A stretch of DNA of 64,000 nucleotides from Oscillospiraceae bacterium (GTDB taxonomy: Bacteria; Bacillota; Clostridia; Oscillospirales; CAG-272), in contig SVQP01000008.1 in the NCBI GenBank assembly GCA_015065285.1, forward strand, positions 1 to 64,000, written 5' to 3'. The notes below the pieces were generated by a model, which searched no databases, had not been told where the DNA came from, and worked only from the letters and a program-made list of their open reading frames with translations. Made by a program: the position numbers and the translations under genes. Positions 41,794-50,476 of the stretch are shown here, one piece after another (the first letter of the stretch is position 1; every line of letters starts with the position of its first letter).

Positions 41794-41822
41794 ATTATAT
41801 CATATCTGCGCTGCGATTGCAA
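41794..41822 (-). promoter_or_regulatory. Promoter of metY-metA
   Basis: Minus-strand TTGCAA (41822-41817) and TATAAT (41799-41794), 17-base spacer. Confidence 0.75.
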
Positions 41823-41902
41823 GGCTTGATAAGGGATTTTGCGAAAAAATGCCAAGTTTTTTGCCTCTGCCCGATCAAATCCATGAAATTCGCGGAAAAT
41901 AC

Positions 41903-41931
41903 TTGCAATATTGTTTTCACTGTGGTATAAT
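41903..41931 (+). promoter_or_regulatory. Promoter of the plsC-plsC-sufC-sufB operon
   Basis: TTGCAA (41903-41908), 17 bases, TATAAT (41926-41931), 42 bases before the first gene. Confidence 0.75.
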
Positions 41932-41973
41932 ATAATGTATTTTAGTGCGATGCTATAGAAAGGGTTTGCTTAA

Positions 41974-42624
41974 ATGAAGCGTTTGGAAAACTTTCTTGGA
42001 AAGATAGCGGGACTTCTGTTCAGAGCGTTCTGCGTGATATTTGTATACATAGGCTTCCGTCCCAAGGTGATCTATGCCAATCCCGAGCGTAAAAAGAAGG
42101 GCTTTGACAAGCCCGTGGTGTTTACCTGTAACCATGTTTCGCACAAGGATGGGCTTGTGATTGCAACCGTGCTGTGGAAGTACCGTATCCATATCCTTTC
42201 CGCAAAGGATCAAATGGAAAAAAGCAAGCTGTACTATCACGTGCTCAGCAACAACCGTGCCATTCCCGTCAACCGTTTCGGACTTGATACCGGTTGGATC
42301 AAGGAGAGCATCCGTGTGATGAAGGAAGGAAACAGTATGATCATCTTCCCCGAGGGTCACACCTCCAAGACGGGACAGATGGATAGATTCCGCCCCGGAT
42401 TTGCACTGCTTGCAACCATGGCGGGCAGTGAGGTGGTTCCTGCCGTGATTGACGGCAACTACAAATTTCTGTTTGGCAGACGCTTGCGCGTTGTGATCGG
42501 TGAGCCCGAGGCACTCAGACCTGCACAGCAGGGACAGAGAAGCTCGGAGCATCTGCAGGCAGAGGCTGACCGCTTCCGCGAGATTTCGGAAGGACTTTTG
42601 GAGTTGGCTCGACAGAAGAAATGA
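41974..42624 (+). CDS. 1-acylglycerol-3-phosphate acyltransferase-like protein (PlsC family), copy 1
   Basis: 216 residues. HX4D motif His54-Asp59 in CNHVSHKDG and FPEG at 125-128 (IIFPEGHTS), both intact, plus an N-terminal hydrophobic stretch (11-28) that would anchor it to the inner face of the membrane. It transfers an acyl chain to lysophosphatidate in phospholipid synthesis or to a related acceptor. First of six genes that appear to share one promoter; the next starts 15 bases on and is a second, different PlsC homologue. Confidence 0.87.
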   Translation: MKRLENFLGKIAGLLFRAFCVIFVYIGFRPKVIYANPERKKKGFDKPVVFTCNHVSHKDGLVIATVLWKYRIHILSAKDQMEKSKLYYHVLSNNRAIPVNRFGLDTGWIKESIRVMKEGNSMIIFPEGHTSKTGQMDRFRPGFALLATMAGSEVVPAVIDGNYKFLFGRRLRVVIGEPEALRPAQQGQRSSEHLQAEADRFREISEGLLELARQKK

Positions 42625-42639
42625 TTTTTGGAGGATTTT

Positions 42640-43506
42640 ATGCTTCTTGAACTGTTTTTGACACTTGGCGCGCTTTGCTCGGTGCTGACCGTATTTTTGA
42701 ATGCGACGCTGGTAACCTCAATTGTGGATATCTGGATCCCCATCGTGCTGTGGATCGTATATTCCATCGCATTCTTCGGACTTTATGTGCTGGCATTCGT
42801 GATCATGTCGCTGTTTGTGGATAAGTCCAAGCCCCAGGAAAAGCCCAACCGTTTCTATCTGGCTGTGTTCGTGGAAACCATTGCGCTGTATTTCCGCTTG
42901 GCACGTATTGAGATTCGTGTGCGCGGCAAGGAAAAGGTGCCCGCAACCGGCAATTTCCTTCTGGTTTCCAACCATCTTTCCGACCACGATTTTATGTCCA
43001 TGCTGACCGTACTGCGCGGCAGAAGCATTGCGTTTGTATCCAAGCCTGAAAACTTTGATAAGCCCATCATTGGCAGAATGCTGCACAAGAGCGGATTTTT
43101 GCCCATCAACCGCCAGGAGGCAAGAGAGGCGCTGCTGACCATCCGCGAGGTGGCTGAGCGTCTGAAGACCATGCCCATTTCCTATGGCGTATTCCCCGAG
43201 GGGACGAGAAACCGCGAGAGCAATAAGGTTCTGCTGCCTTTCCATGAGGGCGTGTTCCTGATGGCGAAAAAGGCGGGTGTGCCGATCGTGATCGTGCGCG
43301 TGACCGGCACCGATGAGGTCAAGAAGCGCTCTCCTTGGAGAAAGACGCGCGTGTACGTTGACTTTGTAGACGTGATCGACACCGATACCGTCAGAGCGTG
43401 CAGATCTCACGAACTTTCCGAAATGGCAAGAGAGAAGATGGAGGCTGCTGAGGGCTTGCCCGAGATCCCCGAGATCCGTCGCACCTTTAAATACGGAAAC
43501 AATTAA
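42640..43506 (+). CDS. PlsC family acyltransferase, copy 2, with N-terminal membrane spans
   Basis: 288 residues. Two hydrophobic segments (about 1-22 and 30-60) precede the acyltransferase domain with HX4D at His112-Asp117 (SNHLSDHDF) and FPEGTRNRES near 190. Likely acts on a lysophospholipid. The start at 42640 has GGAGG five bases upstream; a TTG at 42628 lies within that site and is rejected. The pair of acyltransferases could use different chain positions or donors. Confidence 0.87.
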   Translation: MLLELFLTLGALCSVLTVFLNATLVTSIVDIWIPIVLWIVYSIAFFGLYVLAFVIMSLFVDKSKPQEKPNRFYLAVFVETIALYFRLARIEIRVRGKEKVPATGNFLLVSNHLSDHDFMSMLTVLRGRSIAFVSKPENFDKPIIGRMLHKSGFLPINRQEAREALLTIREVAERLKTMPISYGVFPEGTRNRESNKVLLPFHEGVFLMAKKAGVPIVIVRVTGTDEVKKRSPWRKTRVYVDFVDVIDTDTVRACRSHELSEMAREKMEAAEGLPEIPEIRRTFKYGNN

Positions 43507-43538
43507 AAATAGCGCCATAGCGGCGCGGGAGTACAACT

Positions 43539-44270
43539 ATGTTAGAACTGCAACACGTATCTTATTCCGTGACCGATGAGGTAACGGGAAAGACGACCGA
43601 TATACTTCGCGACGTGAATCTGAAGATTGACGACAGATTCGTCGCCATTACCGGACCCAACGGTTCGGGAAAATCCACGCTGGCAAAAGTGATTGCCGGC
43701 ATCATCACCCCCACCTCGGGCAAGATTTTGTTTCGCGGTGAGGATATTACCAATCTCGGCATTTCCGAGCGTGCCAATCTTGGCATCAGCTATGCGTTCC
43801 AGCAGCCTGTGCGCTTCAAGGGAATTACGGTCAGAGACCTGATCTCTATCGCGGCAGGCAAGGATATCTCTGTGGCGCAGGCATGCGCTTATCTGTCCGA
43901 GGTAGGACTTTGCGCCAAGGAATACGTCAACCGCGAGGTCAACGCATCCTTGTCGGGCGGTGAGCTCAAGAGAATTGAGATCGCCATGATCAACGCAAGA
44001 AACACGCCCTTCGCCGTGTTTGACGAGCCTGAGGCAGGCATTGACCTTTGGAGCTTTGGCTCTCTGATCACGGTATTTGAGCGTATGTATGAAAAGAACA
44101 AGGGCAGCATCCTGATCATCACGCACCAGGAAAGAATTCTGGATATTGCGGATACCATCATTGTGCTTGCCGAGGGTCGCGTGAGCGCGCAGGGCAGCAA
44201 GGAAGAGATCCTGCCCGATCTGTTCGGCATGCAAAAGCCCTGCAGAGCAATCGTGGGAGGTGAGGGCTGA
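43539..44270 (+). CDS. sufC: SufC-type Fe-S assembly ATPase (minimal SUF/SmsC)
   Basis: 243 residues. Walker A GPNGSGKST at 39-47, signature SLSGGE, Walker B FAVFDEPEAGID and the switch His in IITHQ. SufC drives the SufB scaffold. The stop overlaps the start of the next gene by one base (TGATG). Only sufC and one sufB/D-like gene are present, as in the ancestral minimal SMS/SUF systems of archaea and anaerobic Firmicutes; sufS, sufU, sufE and sufD are missing here. Confidence 0.9.
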   Translation: MLELQHVSYSVTDEVTGKTTDILRDVNLKIDDRFVAITGPNGSGKSTLAKVIAGIITPTSGKILFRGEDITNLGISERANLGISYAFQQPVRFKGITVRDLISIAAGKDISVAQACAYLSEVGLCAKEYVNREVNASLSGGELKRIEIAMINARNTPFAVFDEPEAGIDLWSFGSLITVFERMYEKNKGSILIITHQERILDIADTIIVLAEGRVSAQGSKEEILPDLFGMQKPCRAIVGGEG

Positions 44271-45199
44271 TGGCAAAGAATATGACTGCTATTGAAAAGA
44301 ACCTGCTTTCCGAGATCATGGATCTGGAGATCGTGCCCGAGGGCGCGTACAACATTCGTGCAAACGGTGAGAGTGCAGACAGACACACCACTGCCAATAT
44401 CGATATCGTAACAAAGACGGATAAGCCCGGAATCGATATCATCATCAAGCCCGGCACTAAGAACGAGCGCGTGGATATCCCCGTGCTGCTGACCAAGACC
44501 GGCTTGAAGGACCTTGTATATAACGATTTTTATATTGGTGAAGACGCTGACGTGCTGATCGTTGCAGGCTGCGGCATTCATAACGCAGGCGACGAGCAGA
44601 CCGCACACGATGGCATTCACAGCTTCCACGTGGGCAAAAATGCCAAGCTGAAATACGTGGAAAAGCACTATGGCGAGGGCGAGGGAACCGGTGAGAAGGT
44701 GCTCAACCCCACCACCGAGATTGAAATTGCCGAGGGCGGCTACATGGAAATGGAATCGGCACAGCTTGGCGGTGTGGATTCTACGGTGCGCGTCACGCGT
44801 GCCAAGCTTGCCGATCGCGCAACGCTTGTGATCGGTGAGAAGATTATGACCCATGGCAAGCAGACTGCCGTGACCGATTTTACGGTGGACCTGGACGGTG
44901 AGAATTGCGGCGCGCACGTCGTATCCCGTTCGGTTGCCAAGGATGAATCCCGCCAGACCTTCCTTTCCTGCATCAACGGCAATAATTTGTGCTCGGGTCA
45001 CACCGAGTGCGATGCCATCATTATGGACCAGGCGCGTGTGGACGCAATCCCCAAGGTGGCGGCAAACCACGTGCAGGCTTCTCTGATCCACGAGGCTGCC
45101 ATTGGTAAGATTGCAGGCGAGCAGCTGATCAAGCTGATGACGCTGGGTCTTTCCGAAAAGCAGGCGGAAGAGCAGATCATCAACGGTTTCTTGCGCTGA
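44270..45199 (+). CDS. sufB: SufB/SufD-type Fe-S scaffold (minimal SUF/SmsB)
   Basis: 309 residues, shorter than SufB of the full system. Right-handed beta-helix core (DADVLIVAGCGIHN, NAKLKYVEKHYGEG, GGYMEMESAQLGGV) and the conserved C-terminal segment LCSGHTECDAIIMDQ with HEAAIGKIAGEQLIKLMTLGLSEKQAEEQII, where SufB ligands lie. The cysteines and histidine there are candidate cluster ligands. It would bind the SufC ATPase as a SufC2B2 complex. Cotranscribed with acyltransferases. Confidence 0.88.
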   Translation: MAKNMTAIEKNLLSEIMDLEIVPEGAYNIRANGESADRHTTANIDIVTKTDKPGIDIIIKPGTKNERVDIPVLLTKTGLKDLVYNDFYIGEDADVLIVAGCGIHNAGDEQTAHDGIHSFHVGKNAKLKYVEKHYGEGEGTGEKVLNPTTEIEIAEGGYMEMESAQLGGVDSTVRVTRAKLADRATLVIGEKIMTHGKQTAVTDFTVDLDGENCGAHVVSRSVAKDESRQTFLSCINGNNLCSGHTECDAIIMDQARVDAIPKVAANHVQASLIHEAAIGKIAGEQLIKLMTLGLSEKQAEEQIINGFLR

Positions 45200-45200
45200 T

Positions 45201-45737
45201 ATGGCACATCCCATCAAGCATTTTATCACCATCACGCGGCATCGGCATAAGGTGATCGAACACTGCTTTTGCGCAGGGATCGGATGGCAGGGCTTGTTCC
45301 ACGATCTTTCCAAATACAGCCCCGCAGAGTTTATTCCGGGTGCGCGGTATTATGCGGGAGATCGCAGCCCGGGAGAGCTGCAGCGTAAGGACGTTGGCTA
45401 TTCCGAGATGTGGATGCACCATCAGGGAAGAAACAAGCACCACTATGAATATTGGTTTGACTACGTTCCCGCAGCGCGCGGTTATGCACCGGTCAAGATG
45501 CCTGTCAGATACGTAGCGGAAATGTTTTGCGACAGAATGGCTGCCTGCAAGATTTATCAAAAGGAAAAATACACTGATCGCAGCGCCCTGGATTATTTTA
45601 TGGGCGGACATGCAAGAGAACGCATGCACCCCGAAACGGCAGCACTGCTCCAGAGCTGGCTGAGCGTGCTTGCAGAGCAAGGGGAGAAGGCAGCGTTTCA
45701 AACCGTACGCGCAGCGGTCAGAAAAAAAACGTATTGA
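45201..45737 (+). CDS. DUF5662 family protein
   Basis: 178 residues, starting one base after sufB, so coupled. His/Asp-rich motifs HRHKVIEHC, GLFHDLSKYSPAEF and MHHQGRNKHHYEYW recall HD-type metal hydrolases, though the order is not the classical HD domain. The family is widespread in Firmicutes and has no proven function. Inference: a metal-binding hydrolase acting on a small molecule. Confidence 0.75.
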   Translation: MAHPIKHFITITRHRHKVIEHCFCAGIGWQGLFHDLSKYSPAEFIPGARYYAGDRSPGELQRKDVGYSEMWMHHQGRNKHHYEYWFDYVPAARGYAPVKMPVRYVAEMFCDRMAACKIYQKEKYTDRSALDYFMGGHARERMHPETAALLQSWLSVLAEQGEKAAFQTVRAAVRKKTY

Positions 45738-45770
45738 TTTTTGGTCAATTCGGAGTTGGAGGCGATTTTT

Positions 45771-45938
45771 GTGAAGGTAAAGCTGATCAGCTTTGCAATC
45801 GTTTTGATATGTTTACTCTCTGTAGTAGCCGGAGGGCTTTTATCCGTGCACCGCAGTGAGGGCAGAATTTTAACCCCCGAGATGCAGGAGCAGCTCGAGG
45901 ATTTTGTGGAACAAGTTTTCCCCGAGGCGGCACAATAA
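45771..45938 (+). CDS. Small single-span membrane or secreted peptide
   Basis: 55 residues beginning at a GTG with GGAGG eight bases upstream (KVKLISFAIVLICLLSVV). One hydrophobic segment at about 3-22, then a short acidic tail (EMQEQLEDFVEQVFPEAAQ). No family recognised. It is the last gene before the terminator at 45965. Confidence 0.5.
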   Translation: MKVKLISFAIVLICLLSVVAGGLLSVHRSEGRILTPEMQEQLEDFVEQVFPEAAQ

Positions 45939-45964
45939 CGCCGTAAAACTCACAATAAAAAAGC

Positions 45965-45994
45965 AGGACAGAGAACGTGCAAGTTCTCTGTCCT
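45965..45994. terminator. Bidirectional terminator between convergent operons
   Basis: AGGACAGAGAAC and complement around a 6-base loop; T-rich on the plus side (TTTGTGTTTTTT) and T6 on the minus side. Confidence 0.8.
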
Positions 45995-46003
45995 TTGTGT
46001 TTT

Positions 46004-48556
46004 TTAATCGGAGTTCTGATCCAGCAGAGCACCAAGCTTTGCGCGCAGCGCATAGAATTCTGCCTGATCGGTGCTGTATTCGTACATGCTGGTCGTCCAG
46101 GTGGAGATCAGACCGTCCACGGTCTCTTCTCCGTAAATCTCTTGCAGCATGGTCAGATAATCGAAGTCCTCCAAGCCATCGCGCACGCATTCCATGCGAA
46201 GGGCGGGAATGGGCTCGCGGTCTGCAAAGAAAATTCCGGAATAGAACAAAATACCGTTGCCGTAGATGTCAATGCCGTCAGATTCGCGCTTTTCATGCAC
46301 GGGGTTCAGACCCACCAGCCACTCGTTACCGGTAGGCTGAATGATCTCGGGAGCACCGCTCCAGTCGTTCATGGAGTAGTAAAGGAAGCCGTCCACGTCA
46401 TAAAGCTTTTGCTGCCAGAACAGCGTTCTGCAGTTGACTGCATCCGAGTTGATATCAAAGGTGATCTCGGGCTTGTTGGGAAGTCTGGTAATATACCACC
46501 AGATCTCGTCGCCGCCCTCTGCCTCTGCCTTCATGCGGTCGCGGAAGGTGCCCATCGAGGATTCCGCAATGACAGGCATGCGGTAATAAAGATCGGGGTT
46601 CTGCTTCCATTCCGCATAGGTGTGGAAGAAGAAATTGTGCGGACACCAAGCGGTGACCGAATCGGATACGTAGGAGAAGAAGTCTCCACCGGCAACCATG
46701 CTGTCAAGGTGCATGGGCACGATCAGCTTGTAGCCCGGGAAATGCTGCTTGAGCAAATCTCCCGCAGCGTTGATGCGGTTGAGATCATTGAGGTTCATGG
46801 GCTCGTCAACCGGGTAGAAATAAGCCTTGTCCAGCCATTCTTGCTTTTGCGAGAGCACGGCGTAGGCATTTGCCACGTTGGTGGCGTTCAAATCGGTCTT
46901 CCAGCCCAGCGTCTGGAAGCACTGTACGCGCGGATCATCCAGATACTGCATCAGGATCTCGCTGTCAAATCTGCCATCCTTGTTCTGAACGGGCAGGGAA
47001 TAGGGATTGATACGGTATTTGAGCGCGAATTCGTAATATCCGTGAATGAGTGAGCGTCCCTGATAGTCGGTCACCTCACCGGGATAGTCGAGATACGTGA
47101 CGTAAATGCTGTAGCTGTCCAGATCCATCAGCGTTTTGCAAGAGGGAGTCAGAGGCAGCGAGAAGTTCCAAACGTATGCGAATACGGTGGCTTTTTTGAT
47201 CTCGTTGCCCTGCGCATCGGTCACGGTAAAGGTTGCGGTGTATTCACCTGCGGGAGCACCGACGGGCGCGCTTGCCTTGATGACAAATGCCTGATTGGTG
47301 CCCGCCTTGATATCAAAGCCGTTGTTTTTTTGCTTGTTGGGGATGATCGCACCGGTCGAGTTCTGACCGTTTTGACGATCGGTCATCTCCTGATCGGGCG
47401 TGTATGTGACCTTAGGCAGGGGCTCAATGACCGTTTTACCGCCGATGTCGGTAAAATAGTAGCCCCAGCGCAGCTCGCTTGGCAGCACGTCGCCATGCTC
47501 GTTGGTAAAGTCTGTCAGGTAGACGCGCAAGCCCTGCACGTCAGTCTCAGGGGAAAGCAGCACCTGACAGCCCTCGGTTTCATTGCCTGCCAAAAAGATC
47601 TGGTAGCTGGCATTGCCGTTGGAGGTGGCTACGTTTTGTGGGGTGCGGTTGTAAAGGTGGTCAAACCACATGCTCAGCGTTGCATCCTCGTGCTCGGCAA
47701 CCAAAGGCTTGTAGGAATCAAACGAGGTAGAGGGCAGCTGCACGCCTGTAAGCAATGCCTGTGCGTCTGCTTTTGCTTGGTCGCTGATCGGAATGCCCAC
47801 GGCATCCATGTCAAGATTCAGAGATGCATAATAAGCGTCCGCATCGGGCAAAAAGCGGATCTCGGCTACCTGCAGTGTCTCGCCTGCCGAGAGCGCGCTG
47901 ATCATGTAGTCCATGCGGAATACGGAGACCTCATCCTTCCACTTGCTCTGTTGGCTCATATCGAACAGGACGTATTGCCAGTCGGTGTATGCGGGATTGA
48001 AGGAGCCCGAAACCATAGCGTCACCCATGATGCCGCTCATGCCCTTAGCCTTGTAAAAGAGCTCGAAGGTGCCATTGGAGCAGCCCAGGCTGCGAACCTT
48101 GAGCATGACGTAAGGGGTGCTGTTGATATCGGTAGGATCCATGCCCAGGTGTCTGTAAAACTTGGTGCAGTTGAAGGTCACGTTGGGGTCGTTGGCGCCT
48201 GCTTGATTGATGGTCAGGGAAACGTATTTTTCTCCGCCTTCATCGGACTCGATTGAAATTGTGCACTGACTTGGCGAGCCAAAGCATCGCTCCAGCTTTT
48301 CATTCTCCAACAAGTCAAAGTCAATGATACAATTCTCGGGCAGGGGATCCTTTACGTCCTCTGCGGTGGTCTGCTCGCTCTCGGAGCTGTCGGGCTCCTG
48401 CGTGGAGCTTTCTTGCTGCGAGGCGGATTCGCTCTGTAAAGGCTCGGTTGTTGTATCATCTGTCGTGGGCGGTGCTTGCTCACCCGTGCATGCGGCAAGC
48501 AGAACTGTTGCCAGCATTGCAAGTGACAAAAGCGAAATCAGAAGCGATCTTTTCAT
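46004..48556 (-). CDS. Large lipoprotein with a DUF4091 glycoside-hydrolase-like domain
   Basis: 850 residues. Lipobox LLAAC (Cys22) and an acidic Thr/Ser linker (about 25-70). A beta-sandwich carbohydrate-binding-like region (75-240), a second beta domain (300-450), then a barrel with YFYPVDEPMNLND (about 600; Asp-Glu candidate acid pair), VIAESSMGTF, DGFLYYSMNDW and the DUF4091 signature RMECVRDGLEDFDYL near 800. DUF4091 proteins resemble GH123-type N-acetylgalactosaminidases; the substrate is unknown. Surface-anchored. 26 bases behind the degenerate acyltransferase gene. Confidence 0.8.
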   Translation of the reverse strand: MKRSLLISLLSLAMLATVLLAACTGEQAPPTTDDTTTEPLQSESASQQESSTQEPDSSESEQTTAEDVKDPLPENCIIDFDLLENEKLERCFGSPSQCTISIESDEGGEKYVSLTINQAGANDPNVTFNCTKFYRHLGMDPTDINSTPYVMLKVRSLGCSNGTFELFYKAKGMSGIMGDAMVSGSFNPAYTDWQYVLFDMSQQSKWKDEVSVFRMDYMISALSAGETLQVAEIRFLPDADAYYASLNLDMDAVGIPISDQAKADAQALLTGVQLPSTSFDSYKPLVAEHEDATLSMWFDHLYNRTPQNVATSNGNASYQIFLAGNETEGCQVLLSPETDVQGLRVYLTDFTNEHGDVLPSELRWGYYFTDIGGKTVIEPLPKVTYTPDQEMTDRQNGQNSTGAIIPNKQKNNGFDIKAGTNQAFVIKASAPVGAPAGEYTATFTVTDAQGNEIKKATVFAYVWNFSLPLTPSCKTLMDLDSYSIYVTYLDYPGEVTDYQGRSLIHGYYEFALKYRINPYSLPVQNKDGRFDSEILMQYLDDPRVQCFQTLGWKTDLNATNVANAYAVLSQKQEWLDKAYFYPVDEPMNLNDLNRINAAGDLLKQHFPGYKLIVPMHLDSMVAGGDFFSYVSDSVTAWCPHNFFFHTYAEWKQNPDLYYRMPVIAESSMGTFRDRMKAEAEGGDEIWWYITRLPNKPEITFDINSDAVNCRTLFWQQKLYDVDGFLYYSMNDWSGAPEIIQPTGNEWLVGLNPVHEKRESDGIDIYGNGILFYSGIFFADREPIPALRMECVRDGLEDFDYLTMLQEIYGEETVDGLISTWTTSMYEYSTDQAEFYALRAKLGALLDQNSD

Positions 48557-48582
48557 AAAAAAACTCCTTTTTCTAAATGCGT

Positions 48583-49794
48583 TTATTTTCCAAACCTGCC
48601 GCGCAGTGCCCAGAAAGCCTGCGCGTATTTATAAGCGCAAAAATCGGGTGCCCCGGTGATCTCCCACGTGCCGTGTGCAGTGGTCAGCGCGAGCTTGACC
48701 TTGTCAACGGGAGAAAGAGCAGCGACCGAATCCAAGGAAAATCCGACCGTGCGCGTGCCTTCCTTGCCGTCCTCGAAGCGTAAGAGCAGCTTTTGTCGCG
48801 TCATGATCAGTGTGCCGAACAACGGCTCATCCGCAGGCACGCGATCCACTGAGAAAATGGTCACGCCATTGTCGCGATACAGCTCGTCATTCATGGAGTC
48901 AAAATGCATTTTGAGCCACGAGACCTGATAATCCATCCACATATCGACCGTGGAAATGGGCGTCTCGCAGTTGAGAAATACGAATTTTCCTGCCTCAGTA
49001 TAGTTTGCCGTCATACCGCAGCCACGGCAGCTGACGTGCTCGCCCGAGGAATACAAGAGAGAGTGCTCGCGGCATCTGGGGCAGACGTAAAGCACGCGCT
49101 CCAGCTTTTCGGCACGGTGCTTGCTTTTGTAGATCAGCCCAAGGCCGCTGTCGTTGATGCACAGCGTGCGGCTGATCAGCTCATGCAGCTCTCGGTCGCT
49201 CATCAAAGCATATTCTTCCGGGGTGATGGTTTTTTCATATCGTCCGATAAAGGGACCCTTGCGTCGCCCCTCGCTCCAACGGGGCAGAGCGCCGGCTCCG
49301 CCATGCAAGGTGTAGAGCACAACGGGAACCTGCAGAGACCGGATCAGCGAAACGGTTTGCTCACTCAAAGCGCGCGGCGCTGCGCCATAGGGTGCTTGCC
49401 CTGTGGGGAACAGACACACGCTGCCGCCTTCATGAATCACCTGCTTGATTTTTTGTACGCAAGCGCTCGACCACAAGGGGGCACAAGGCTTTTGCATGAT
49501 GGGGGCGGTGAGCAGATCTCCCAGCTTTTGCATGGGATTTCTGCGTGCCGCCTTGGTTTGCACGCAGTAAACGGGATAATCAAAGGCAAGGCGCACCAAG
49601 AGCTCGTCCTGCAGCGTTTGCGCATTGCAAAGAATCAGATGCGCGCCTTTGGGCTTTTGCTCAATTTTTTTCGTACGAAAGCCTGCATAAGCCGAGGCGT
49701 AGATCCTGCCTGCCACGCGATACAGCATGAATGTGGCGGGATGATAGGATCGGCAATGCATGCTTTCGGTGCTTTTTTCTGTTTGCTTGTTCAT
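48583..49794 (-). CDS. Acyltransferase-like protein with zinc ribbon; catalytic motifs lost
   Basis: 403 residues. The N-terminal half aligns with PlsC proteins, but NHxxxxD is replaced by NAQTLQDE (about 57-64) and FPEG by FPTG (about 129), so the essential His and Glu are absent. Next, a four-Cys zinc ribbon CPRC...CRGC (about 238-259), and a C-terminal PH/GRAM-like beta domain (TLIMTRQKLLLRFED, TVGFSLDSVAALSPVDK). Related Firmicute proteins with acyltransferase plus ribbon exist; here the enzyme part seems inactive. Six bases downstream of a lipoprotein gene. No convincing ribosome site, so translation may depend on coupling. Confidence 0.7.
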   Translation of the reverse strand: MNKQTEKSTESMHCRSYHPATFMLYRVAGRIYASAYAGFRTKKIEQKPKGAHLILCNAQTLQDELLVRLAFDYPVYCVQTKAARRNPMQKLGDLLTAPIMQKPCAPLWSSACVQKIKQVIHEGGSVCLFPTGQAPYGAAPRALSEQTVSLIRSLQVPVVLYTLHGGAGALPRWSEGRRKGPFIGRYEKTITPEEYALMSDRELHELISRTLCINDSGLGLIYKSKHRAEKLERVLYVCPRCREHSLLYSSGEHVSCRGCGMTANYTEAGKFVFLNCETPISTVDMWMDYQVSWLKMHFDSMNDELYRDNGVTIFSVDRVPADEPLFGTLIMTRQKLLLRFEDGKEGTRTVGFSLDSVAALSPVDKVKLALTTAHGTWEITGAPDFCAYKYAQAFWALRGRFGK

Positions 49795-49800
49795 TGTCGT

Positions 49801-50325
49801 TTACCCGAACGTATCAGGAGAGATATTCTTATCCGTAGTGGTAATGATCTGACCGGGGTAGTCACTGTCCACCAGCAGCTCCACCAGCACGCGCACGTTG
49901 CTGTCTGTCGTCAGCGTCAGGTAGATCAGGTCATAGCCATACAGAGATTTGTCCGAGGAGGTGTAGGTAGGGGTCACAACCATCATATCACCACCCTTTT
50001 CAAAGGATACGTCAAAGGTGGCAAAATCCGCTTCGGTCGCGGAGCGGTAGATCAGCAGATGATGGGTAGAGGTGCCGTCCCCGTTGTTACAAACGCGGCG
50101 CAGCACGTAGTGCCCGATGCTGTCGCGCTCACTGTCTGCGCAAAGAGTCAGCCACTCGGCAACCGCAGCATTCCCTGAAGCGGATTCCTTGGAAATACCG
50201 GTTACCCAGCTGCTTTGGAATTCTGTGCCGGTGTGCGTTTGCTGCTGCGGGGGCTCGGGCTTTGTGCAAGCGCAGAGTAAGCAGAGCAGCGCCAGTGTAA
50301 GTGTGATCAAACGAATATATTTCAT
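49801..50325 (-). CDS. Small lipoprotein of unknown function
   Basis: 174 residues. Lipobox LLCAC (Cys20) and a Pro/Gln/Thr-rich stretch just after it. The rest is a beta-rich domain (GHYVLRRVCNNGDGTSTHHLLIYRSA, VLVELLVDSDYPGQIITTTD). No family recognised. It is first in a minus-strand group with the acyltransferase-like gene and, 26 bases on, the DUF4091 gene, and diverges from spoIIGA. Confidence 0.65.
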   Translation of the reverse strand: MKYIRLITLTLALLCLLCACTKPEPPQQQTHTGTEFQSSWVTGISKESASGNAAVAEWLTLCADSERDSIGHYVLRRVCNNGDGTSTHHLLIYRSATEADFATFDVSFEKGGDMMVVTPTYTSSDKSLYGYDLIYLTLTTDSNVRVLVELLVDSDYPGQIITTTDKNISPDTFG

Positions 50326-50352
50326 AGAGTTTTCCCCCGTACTTTTTTTACC

Positions 50353-50381
50353 ATTATATCATATACGTGCGCGTCTGTCAC
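50353..50381 (-). promoter_or_regulatory. Promoter of the 50325-46004 group
   Basis: Minus-strand GTGACA (50381-50376) and TATAAT (50358-50353), 17-base spacer. Confidence 0.65.
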
Positions 50382-50422
50382 GACTTTTTTGAAAAAATTA
50401 TATTTTTTCGCGTCTACCGTAT

Positions 50423-50456
50423 GTGACCGTTTCCGCCATAACTGCAGCAGTATAAT
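50423..50456 (+). promoter_or_regulatory. Possible spoIIG promoter with long spacer
   Basis: TATAAT at 50451-50456 lies 20 bases before the spoIIGA start. The best -35 match is GTGACC at 50423-50428, which leaves 22 bases. The B. subtilis spoIIG promoter also has a 22-base spacer and requires Spo0A~P. No exact 0A box (TGTCGAA) is visible, so this is suggestive only. Confidence 0.4.
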
Positions 50457-50476
50457 AAAAGCGGAGGTGAGGGAGC

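Noticed and set aside
41711..41800. SAM-I (S-box) or T-box leader of metY
   Set aside because: The conserved core sequences and long terminator/antiterminator layout are absent, and the leader is too short.
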